Source: Flavobacteriales bacterium UBA1112 (GTDB lineage Bacteria; Bacteroidota; Bacteroidia; Flavobacteriales_D; Sanyastnellaceae). Taken from it: 5,850 nucleotides of DNA. Below the pieces are notes generated by a model. That model was not told the origin of the DNA. It did no database searches and worked only from the letters and a program-made list of their open reading frames with translations. A program made the position numbers and the translations under genes. The stretch spans positions 1,584 to 7,433 of the forward strand of contig DCBH01000098.1 of the NCBI GenBank assembly GCA_002313415.1, read 5' to 3'. Of this stretch, positions 1 to 5,850 are shown piece by piece; within the stretch, counting starts at the first letter, position 1; every line of letters begins with the position of its first letter.

Positions 1-6
1 AGCCAA

Positions 7-3000
7 TCACACCCCTCGGCCCGCCAACTTGTAAGTGGTTCGTTCAATCCACCAATACATGACAGGAACAATAATCAGCGTTAAGAATGTGGCAAATGTC
101 AAACCAAAAATGATGGCCCAGCTCATCGGCTTCCAGAACACATTGTTGTCCCCGCCCACATATATGTTGGGGTTGTAATTGGTCACCAAGCCCACGAAGT
201 CAATGTTGAGGCCAATGGCCAATGGCAGCAATCCAAGTACCGTCGTAATGGCCGTCAACAAAACTGGACGCAAACGGGTCTTTCCGCCTTGAATAATTGC
301 TGTATTTACTTCTGTGAAAGGCAGCTTTGTATCCTCCTCAGCCGATTGTCCCTCTCCAAAACCCAACGCTGCGCGACGACGTGCACGCAACAAGTTGGTG
401 TAGTCGATGAGGACTATGGCGTTGTTGACCACCACTCCAGCCAGTGAAATGATTCCGATCATGGTCATGATGATCACAAACTCCATCTGAAACACCACCA
501 ACCCAAGCAGCACCCCAATAAGCGAAAACACCACACTAAAGCCGATAACGAAGGGGGTCGAAACACTGTTAAATTGACTCACAATGATGAGGAAAATCAT
601 GAACAGTGCGATGAGCAAGGCTTTGGACAAAAACGCCATTTCTTTTGCTTGCTCTTCTTGCTGGCCTGTGAAATTCCAATTCACGGCGGAGGGAATGTCA
701 AGCTCTGCACCCATGTCCTGTTGCATGACGTTGATGATTTCCGTGGGGTTCGCCCCTTCAAGCACGTTGGATGTGATGGTGATGACGCGCTTGAGGTCTT
801 TACGCTTCACCGCACTGAAGGTTGTTGCGCGGCTAGCTGAAGCTACAGCGCTGATGGGGACTTCTTTGATCTGGCCATCGCTCTGACTTCGGAAAATGAC
901 TTTTTGATTCATCAAAGCATCGCTGCTGTGGCGATACTCTTCTGCGAATCGGACATTGATTGGGTAATCGTCTTCGCCGTCTTTGAATGTTCCTACCTCG
1001 CGACCAAACAACGCCGTCCGCAAGGTGTAACCAATGTCGCGCGTGCTCAAGCCATAGGTGCGTGCCTTTTCACGGTCGATGACGACCGGCATCTGAGGCT
1101 TGCGCTTGTCAACGTCAATTTTCAGCTCTTCTACCCCTGCATAATCTTTTGCGCGCAAAAAAAGCAGAGCCTTTTCAGACGCAGCGAGAAGCTCGTCGTA
1201 GTCATCTCCTGAAAGTTCCAAATTGATCGGTGCACCTTGCGGCGGCCCATCCGAATTTTTGGTCACAACCACCTCAGCATCGGGGTAGCCACGAAGTTCC
1301 TCTCGGATTGCGCTCAAAACATCTCCTGTTGCCAACCCTCGACGGTCTTGGAACTTGACAAAATTCACGACAATTCGTGCTTTGTGAGGCGTGGGGCCAA
1401 ACTGTGGGCCCTCGTTGGGGTCGCTTGTGCCGTTGCCCACGGTACCAATGACGGAGTTGACCAAAAAGCTCTCCAGCTCTCCTGTCTCGGGGTTTGGCCT
1501 TTTAAAATCTTCTCTTGCCAGCACTTCCATCACCATGGCCTCAATGTCCTTGGCGACGTTGTTGGTCTGTGTCAAATCCGTGCCAATCGGTTTGGATACG
1601 AAGATGTTGAGATACTGCGGTTGGTTGTCTGGGAAAAACAACACCTTCGGCGGGAACACTCCCATCAAGACAATTGACAAAAACAACAGCCCAACAGTCC
1701 CCCAGAAAAACGCCCACGGTCTTTTGCCGCCCAACACAAACGTCAAAAAGCGCTCATAAAAAGCTTCAAGGCGCGGCAAAAAAGAATTCTGAAACGACAA
1801 CGTCGCTGGATACAAGACATACGTGTTGAGCAATGTCATGATGCCTGCAATGACGAGAATGTTTCCCAGGGCATTCACCCCAAGCGCGAGAAACACCAAA
1901 CCAACTCCAACAAGGACAACAGAGGCCACATTGCTTCGCTGACGATTGACGTCCAGAGCGCCGACCTTCATGAAAGCAGCGGTCAGCACGGGATTGATCA
2001 CCAGCGCCACAAAAAGGGAAGACCCCAACACAATGATCAGCGTCATTGGAAGATAGCTCATGAATTCTCCAATCAAGCCGGGCCACAAAGCCAAGGGAAG
2101 AAACGCCGCCAGCGTCGTGCCTGTCGAAGCAATGATTGGCCAGGCAACCTCGCCCACTCCATATCGAGCAGCCTCCATGGAACTGAATCCCTCATCCATA
2201 AAACGATACACATTCTCCACCACCACAATCCCATTGTCCACGAGCATCCCGAGGGCCAACACCAAGGAAAACAACACCATCGTATTGAAGGTCACCCCCA
2301 GCGAATTCAAAATGAGGAAGCTCATAAACATGGAAAGCGGAATGGCGACACCCACGAACAGGGCGTTGCGCAAACCGAGGAAAAACAACAACACACCCAC
2401 CACAAGCAAGACCCCAAAAATGATTGAATTCTGTAGCTCCTCCACCTGTGTTTGAGTCATGTCGCTTTGGTCGTTGGTAATGGAAACCCTCAGGTTACGA
2501 GGCAACACCTCGCGCTTGGCTTTCTCGATGATTGCGTTGATCGCCGAAGACGCTTCAAGCAGATTTTCACCAGCCCTCTTCACAACATCAAGAGAAACCA
2601 CTGGGCGAGAAAACTCACGAGCGTAACTCTCCTCCTCTTTTTCGACAAACGACACTTCGGCCACATCACGCAAGTGGACTGAGAATCCATTCTCCGACTT
2701 GATGATCACGTTCTCTAGTTCTTCAATGCTGGTGAAGTCACCCTCGACTTGCACACTTCGGCGAACGCCATCGACCAACAGGTCGCCACCGGACACTGTC
2801 ATGTTTTCTGAAGCAATGGCCTGAGCGATGTCATTGAAGCTGACCTGCATGGCCTCTGCCCGCAGATGATCCACCTCAATTTCAACTTCCAAGTCGCTGA
2901 TTCCCCGAATGTCCACTTTGCTGATTTCAGGCAGAGCCTCTACCCTGTCTTCGAGATATTCCGCATACCTCTTTAAATCCTGCAGACGATAATCCCCGCT

Positions 3001-3495
3001 CAGGTTGACATTCATCACCGGCATGAGCTCACTGAAATTCAGTTCCATCACGCTTGGGTCCGCGGGCAAATCTTTAGGAAAGTCTGGATCTGCCTTCACT
3101 TTATCCACAGCATCCTTCACCTTTCGCAACGCCTCTGTTGGCGTTACGTCGAAACTGAATTTGATGTCTATGGCGCTGTAGCCCTGTACGCTCGTGGACG
3201 TGATTTCATCAATGCCTGAAATGGTGTTGATCTCCTTCTCCATGGGCCTGGTGATGAGCTTCTCCATGTTGACAGGACTGTTGCCCGGATAAGCTGTGCT
3301 GACATAGATTTCTGGCACAACGATTTCCGGAAAGGCCTCCTTAGGAACAGTCAAATAACTGCTAATTCCTGAGAAGGTGATGATGGCAATGAGCACAAAG
3401 ACCGTTGTCTTGTTCTGAATGCTGAGGGTTGTCAGGCCGAATTCTCGCAATCTTGTTTCGCCCTTTTTGGGGGTCTTAGAGTCAATGTCACTCAT
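7..3495 (-). CDS. RND-family efflux permease (HAE-1/AcrB-like inner-membrane proton-driven pump subunit)
   Basis: Complete 1162-residue gene, ATG to TGA. It is the inner-membrane pump of a tripartite system, expected to export organic compounds in exchange for protons; substrate unknown. RND layout is clear: TM1 about 31-49, periplasmic porter/docking loop 51-355, TM2-TM6 about 356-510, TM7 about 594-614, second periplasmic loop 615-950, TM8-TM12 about 955-1149. Diagnostic motifs include GMLVDNGIVVVENVYR in TM4 (D420, N421), VNNAIVLID in TM10 (N1024) and RLRPVLLTAITTVLG at the start of TM11 (R1074, T1081). Against AcrB, D407, R971 and T978 are kept, while D408 and K940 are Asn. Two additional hydrophobic stretches lie at about 524-541 and 545-563. 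Length exceeds AcrB (about 1050). The start is set by a 4-base ATGA overlap with the adaptor gene; no Shine-Dalgarno is seen. Family assignment is firm, subfamily less so. HME metal pumps are disfavoured by the TM4 motif. Confidence 0.97.
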   Translation of the reverse strand: MSDIDSKTPKKGETRLREFGLTTLSIQNKTTVFVLIAIITFSGISSYLTVPKEAFPEIVVPEIYVSTAYPGNSPVNMEKLITRPMEKEINTISGIDEITSTSVQGYSAIDIKFSFDVTPTEALRKVKDAVDKVKADPDFPKDLPADPSVMELNFSELMPVMNVNLSGDYRLQDLKRYAEYLEDRVEALPEISKVDIRGISDLEVEIEVDHLRAEAMQVSFNDIAQAIASENMTVSGGDLLVDGVRRSVQVEGDFTSIEELENVIIKSENGFSVHLRDVAEVSFVEKEEESYAREFSRPVVSLDVVKRAGENLLEASSAINAIIEKAKREVLPRNLRVSITNDQSDMTQTQVEELQNSIIFGVLLVVGVLLFFLGLRNALFVGVAIPLSMFMSFLILNSLGVTFNTMVLFSLVLALGMLVDNGIVVVENVYRFMDEGFSSMEAARYGVGEVAWPIIASTGTTLAAFLPLALWPGLIGEFMSYLPMTLIIVLGSSLFVALVINPVLTAAFMKVGALDVNRQRSNVASVVLVGVGLVFLALGVNALGNILVIAGIMTLLNTYVLYPATLSFQNSFLPRLEAFYERFLTFVLGGKRPWAFFWGTVGLLFLSIVLMGVFPPKVLFFPDNQPQYLNIFVSKPIGTDLTQTNNVAKDIEAMVMEVLAREDFKRPNPETGELESFLVNSVIGTVGNGTSDPNEGPQFGPTPHKARIVVNFVKFQDRRGLATGDVLSAIREELRGYPDAEVVVTKNSDGPPQGAPINLELSGDDYDELLAASEKALLFLRAKDYAGVEELKIDVDKRKPQMPVVIDREKARTYGLSTRDIGYTLRTALFGREVGTFKDGEDDYPINVRFAEEYRHSSDALMNQKVIFRSQSDGQIKEVPISAVASASRATTFSAVKRKDLKRVITITSNVLEGANPTEIINVMQQDMGAELDIPSAVNWNFTGQQEEQAKEMAFLSKALLIALFMIFLIIVSQFNSVSTPFVIGFSVVFSLIGVLLGLVVFQMEFVIIMTMIGIISLAGVVVNNAIVLIDYTNLLRARRRAALGFGEGQSAEEDTKLPFTEVNTAIIQGGKTRLRPVLLTAITTVLGLLPLAIGLNIDFVGLVTNYNPNIYVGGDNNVFWKPMSWAIIFGLTFATFLTLIIVPVMYWWIERTTYKLAGRGV
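1807..1926 (-). other. Two extra hydrophobic segments between TM6 and TM7 of the permease
   Basis: Permease residues about 524-563 hold two hydrophobic runs, VVLVGVGLVFLALGV and ILVIAGIMTLLNTYVL, separated by a short NALGN turn. They lie in the linker that in AcrB is cytoplasmic and carries an amphipathic helix. If both cross the membrane, the protein has 14 rather than 12 TM helices with the two halves keeping their normal orientation. A hairpin lying in the inner leaflet is the alternative. Confidence 0.7.
3492..3495 (-). other. ATGA start/stop overlap, adaptor to permease gene
   Basis: On the minus strand ATGA holds the permease start (ATG, 3495-3493) and the adaptor stop (TGA, 3494-3492), the same arrangement as the upstream junction. 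The preceding bases (ending GTGATAGAATC) lack a Shine-Dalgarno motif. This fixes the permease start and supports one co-translated operon. Confidence 0.87.
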
Positions 3496-4538
3496 GATTC
3501 TATCACGCTCACCCGTTCTCCATCTACCACTCGAGATGCGCCTCGGTCAATGACCCGGTCTCCTGGTTTTAGTCCTTGTTCAATCAGAAGCCGCCCCTCT
3601 GACACCACGCCCGTTTCAACCAATTGCTTGATTGCTTTTTCGCCACGAACCACGTAAACGTATTCCTGCCCTGTTGCGTCTTGCAAGACCATTGCTGCGG
3701 GCAATGCAAGAGCACTGTCTAAAGCTAGATCTGTAATGTATATCGTGACAACCATGTTCGGCAATGCGCGCGCACCAGAAGGCAGGTCAACGGTCAGGTC
3801 AATGGTTCGATTGGCCTCTTCGATGAATTGACCCACCCGGCGAATTTCGCTGTCAACGGGGTCCAACCCTCGAGCCTCGATGCGAACCGGTTGGCCTGCC
3901 ATCACGACGCCTGCGTAGTGGTCACTTACCGCAGCCCGAACATAGAGATCGCTCAAATCCACCACGCGAACTACCGGCATCGGTGGGGCTGCCATTTCTC
4001 CAACGTTGACAAACGTTCGATCAAGCACCCCGGCAAAAGGTGCTCGAATGACTGCTTGGTCAATTTGCTCATCAAGGGTGGCCAAACTTTGCTCGAGCGT
4101 TTCGAGAGCCGCTTTGGATTGAAGGTAATCCACTTCCGATCCAATCTCCTTTTTCCAAAGACGCTCTTGACGTTCAAACAACGTTTTGGCCAAATCCAAC
4201 TGAGTCAACAACTCGGCCCGTTGTTTTGCAAGAACCTCCGTATCAATCTTTACCAAAGCCTGACCTTTCGTCACGGTTGCTCCTTCTTCAACCAAGACCT
4301 CTCTAACCACTCCTGGAAAGGACGCGAGAATGTGAGCGATGCGGTCTGTTTTCACGTTGCCTTGAACCGCAAATGAGTGCGCAAATGGCTCCGCCTTAAT
4401 GGTTCGAACACCCACTCGAGTCAACCTTGCGTTGGTCACTTCCCTGGTTGATGGCTCCGAATCCAAGGACGCACCACACCCCACTAAAAGCAAGGTCACA
4501 ATGCCTAAGAAGCCGCAAATTTTCAACGTGTTCGTCAT
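3492..4538 (-). CDS. RND efflux periplasmic adaptor (membrane fusion protein), lipoprotein
   Basis: Complete 348-residue adaptor that would link the permease to the outer-membrane channel across the periplasm. It begins with a lipoprotein signal peptide: hydrophobic core about 7-19 and lipobox LVGC with the lipidated Cys at 21. Next come the first biotinyl-lipoyl half (about 76-99, GVVREVLVEEGATVTKGQ), an alpha-helical hairpin (about 101-163, rich in Leu, Gln and Glu), the second lipoyl half (about 162-185, AVIRAPFAGVLDRTFVNVGE), a beta-barrel domain (about 186-265) and a membrane-proximal domain (about 277-346, with GLKPGDRVIDRG). An in-frame ATG lies 45 bases upstream (4583), but I chose 4538: it puts the lipoprotein signal at the N-terminus and its ATG overlaps the channel gene's TGA by 4 bases. 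Its stop likewise overlaps the permease start. The short hairpin and length are normal for RND adaptors. Confidence 0.96.
   Translation of the reverse strand: MTNTLKICGFLGIVTLLLVGCGASLDSEPSTREVTNARLTRVGVRTIKAEPFAHSFAVQGNVKTDRIAHILASFPGVVREVLVEEGATVTKGQALVKIDTEVLAKQRAELLTQLDLAKTLFERQERLWKKEIGSEVDYLQSKAALETLEQSLATLDEQIDQAVIRAPFAGVLDRTFVNVGEMAAPPMPVVRVVDLSDLYVRAAVSDHYAGVVMAGQPVRIEARGLDPVDSEIRRVGQFIEEANRTIDLTVDLPSGARALPNMVVTIYITDLALDSALALPAAMVLQDATGQEYVYVVRGEKAIKQLVETGVVSEGRLLIEQGLKPGDRVIDRGASRVVDGERVSVIES
4476..4538 (-). other. Lipoprotein signal peptide and lipobox of the adaptor
   Basis: Residues 1-21 from the ATG at 4538 read as a type II signal peptide: a short N-region with one Lys (MTNTLK), a hydrophobic core (ICGFLGIVTLLLV) and lipobox LVGC, with the Cys codon at 4476-4478. 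Gly follows the Cys. This predicts lipid anchoring of the adaptor, most likely to the inner membrane facing the periplasm, as for AcrA-type adaptors. There is no dense acidic stretch directly after the Cys of the kind that marks surface lipoproteins in Bacteroidota. Prediction by eye only. Confidence 0.88.
4535..4538 (-). other. ATGA start/stop overlap, channel to adaptor gene
   Basis: On the minus strand the four bases ATGA contain both the adaptor start (ATG, 4538-4536) and the channel stop (TGA, 4537-4535). The 20 bases upstream show no AGGAGG-like site, so initiation probably relies on ribosomes finishing the channel gene. The overlap is seen directly; coupling is inferred. Confidence 0.85.
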
Positions 4539-5850
4539 GGTCGTGGGTTGGATGCGATTAAGCGTTGCTGAGCCGTCAGCCAAGCAAGTTGAGCGCCAAT
4601 CAGGTTGCCCTCTGCTTCGAGGAGTTGGTTTTGGGCGGTGTTGAGCTCGAAACTGCTGCGGACACCCTCTTTGTGTCCCAATTCGATGCGCGTGAGAATT
4701 CGTGCAGCCAAATCGAGCTGCTTCTCTGCATTCGAGAGAGCGGCTTGGGCATCCAAAAATGTCGCGCGGGCGCGGTCAAATTCGAGTTGCACTGCCGATT
4801 CCATCTGCATCAGCCCCGTCTCAGCAGTGAGGACGGCTAACTTCGCCTTCTCAACCCGCTGACGACCACCAAAACTGGTCCAAATCGGCATATTCAGCGA
4901 CAGTCCTACAATTTGAGACGGGTACCAGTTGGCCTGATCTTCAAGCACCGGGAATGCCGGGTCTCTGAAGGTTTGCGCACTGTTTGAATAGAACGCCGCC
5001 ACCTGTGGGAGGGCATCGGCTCGACGATTCATCACGTCGAGCTCAGCCAAGGCCACATAACGGCGCTGTTCCTCCAAGCTGGGGTTGTTGTCCAAGTTTA
5101 ATGTCGATTGAATCGCTTCGGGAACCTTCGTCGACGTCAAGGCTTGAAGGTCATCTGTCAAAATCACGTTCTCGTCAACTTTCAGTCCACACTGAAACAG
5201 AAGAAGCTTCAGCGTCAAATCCGCCTGCAATTGCGCAGTGCTAAGTTGCTGCTCCAAGGCTTGACGCGAAAGCTGAAGTTGGTCTGAATCTACCGACTCC
5301 AGCAAGCCCTCTTCGACCAATGCTCGCACCTCTTGTTCTGAAGCAGCGACCAAGGTGAGGGCGCGATCCAATGTTTCCGCATTGGCCTCAGCCGCAAGGG
5401 CAGTGACGTAAGCCTCTGCCACCAAGCGTCTTGTCTCCACTTCCGTAGCATCTACTGCCAATGCCTTGGCATCCGCAAAGACCTGTGCCGCCTTTACACC
5501 CACGAGATAACTGCCACTGAACACCAACTGAGTCGCATTGAACCCTGCTGTTGCTGATTGTGTGGTTCCAAAAGCCAGTTCCAACACCAAGTCCTCGGGA
5601 GCCATTGGGTTGAATGATGTTGCAGGGACAACTTGCGTGGGAATGTCCAAAAAGTGATTGACGTCAAACGATGCGCTCACCTGAGGCAGACCCGTGGCCA
5701 ACAATTCTTTGATGTCGCGTCGGGCGACGTCAACGTCAATGCGTGCTCTCTGCATCGCGTAGGCCTGAGCCACCCCCAACGTTTGAGCTTGGTCCAAGCT
5801 CAAGGCCAGCTGCGCACTGACCAAAGGAGACCACAAAAGTGACAACGCAC
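4535..5850 (-). CDS. TolC-family outer-membrane efflux channel (OEP), 5' partial
   Basis: Outer-membrane exit duct of the pump. The frame is open to the right edge, where the sequence reads A-L-S-L-L-W-S-P-L-V-S-A-Q: the hydrophobic core and cleavage region (VSA before Gln) of a signal peptide whose basic N-terminus and start codon lie outside the window. About ten residues are probably missing; the TTG at 5845 is unlikely to be the true start. Counting from that TTG, 436 residues are present. The two OEP repeats can be seen: helix about 15-50 followed by a strand with LPQVSASF, then strand GFNATQLVFSG (101-111) and long helices 115-220; and again helix about 254-280 with LPQVAAFYS, strand VGLSLNMPIWTSFGGRQR (313-330) and helices 331-430. 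There is no lipobox Cys, so it is TolC-like rather than a lipidated OprM type, as far as visible. It is first of the three genes and ends in a 4-base overlap with the adaptor. Confidence 0.94.
   Translation of the reverse strand, partial: ALSLLWSPLVSAQLALSLDQAQTLGVAQAYAMQRARIDVDVARRDIKELLATGLPQVSASFDVNHFLDIPTQVVPATSFNPMAPEDLVLELAFGTTQSATAGFNATQLVFSGSYLVGVKAAQVFADAKALAVDATEVETRRLVAEAYVTALAAEANAETLDRALTLVAASEQEVRALVEEGLLESVDSDQLQLSRQALEQQLSTAQLQADLTLKLLLFQCGLKVDENVILTDDLQALTSTKVPEAIQSTLNLDNNPSLEEQRRYVALAELDVMNRRADALPQVAAFYSNSAQTFRDPAFPVLEDQANWYPSQIVGLSLNMPIWTSFGGRQRVEKAKLAVLTAETGLMQMESAVQLEFDRARATFLDAQAALSNAEKQLDLAARILTRIELGHKEGVRSSFELNTAQNQLLEAEGNLIGAQLAWLTAQQRLIASNPRP

Noticed and set aside
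212..225. Tandem 7-base repeat CCAATGG CCAATGG
   Set aside because: It falls inside the permease TM11 codons for the LPLAIGL segment and has only two copies; best explained by coding sequence.
574..1677. Several plus-strand open frames (574-840, 584-886, 904-1212, 1237-1677, 1391-1759)
   Set aside because: They lie wholly antisense to the permease. Their translations are Cys/His-rich or low-complexity with no recognisable domain, and they overlap each other, as expected of shadow frames.
1766..2455. Minus-strand frame 1766-2086 and plus-strand frame 2060-2455
   Set aside because: Both sit inside the permease TM region in other frames. The first is a Cys/Trp/His-rich out-of-frame reading; the second is rich in Ser, Thr, Pro and Asn. 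Neither has family features.
7..3495. Heavy-metal (CzcA/CusA, HME) RND permease
   Set aside because: The TM4 motif is GMLVDNGIVVVEN rather than the HME-type pattern, TM10 matches the HAE-like NNAIVLID form, and no metal-binding His or Met clusters were seen in the adaptor.
3828..4376. Plus-strand 182-codon open frame antisense to the adaptor
   Set aside because: The opposite strand encodes a full adaptor with all domains intact. The antisense product has no signal, domain or plausible start context.
4539..4583. Longer adaptor N-terminus starting at the ATG at 4583 (MADGSATLNRIQPTT)
   Set aside because: It would put 15 polar residues ahead of a clear lipoprotein signal peptide and create a 49-base overlap with the channel gene, whereas the ATG at 4538 gives a neat 4-base overlap.
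4399..5842. Plus-strand open frames antisense to the channel gene (4399-4644, 4565-4840, 4605-4862, 4984-5244, 5633-5842)
   Set aside because: All are shadows of the OEP coding frame, with no recognisable features.
5843..5845. TTG at 5845 as the channel start codon
   Set aside because: The frame stays open to the window edge and the residues here are already the hydrophobic core of a signal peptide, lacking its basic N-terminus.

Overview
The window holds one thing: three genes of a tripartite RND efflux operon, all read from the minus strand (right to left). In transcription order they are a TolC-type outer-membrane channel (4535-5850, 5' end cut by the window edge), a lipoprotein membrane-fusion/adaptor protein (3492-4538) and a large HAE-1-like RND inner-membrane permease (7-3495). 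Coding density is essentially 100 percent. The only bases outside these genes are 1-6, and no promoter, terminator, RNA gene, mobile element or CRISPR array is visible.

The three products would form a continuous pump from the inner membrane and periplasm to the outside. The permease captures substrate and is driven by the proton gradient, the adaptor bridges the periplasm, and the OEP channel crosses the outer membrane. Both complete gene junctions are 4-base ATGA overlaps, so translation is probably coupled and subunit ratios set at that level. Substrate cannot be read from the sequence. The motifs fit the drug/organic-compound (HAE) branch better than the heavy-metal (HME) branch.

Organism: a Gram-negative bacterium, because an outer-membrane channel is present. 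Several features suggest Bacteroidota, possibly a marine flavobacterium-like lineage: the gene order channel-adaptor-permease, a lipidated adaptor, an 1162-residue permease with lineage-type insertions, and no Shine-Dalgarno sequence at the two internal starts. Base composition looks close to half G+C, fairly high for that group. This placement is inference from remembered family features, not a search.

I found no previously undescribed system. The points worth a second look lie inside the permease: Asn at two classical proton-relay positions (the second TM4 Asp and the TM10 Lys), two extra hydrophobic segments between TM6 and TM7, and two loop expansions near the C-terminus.
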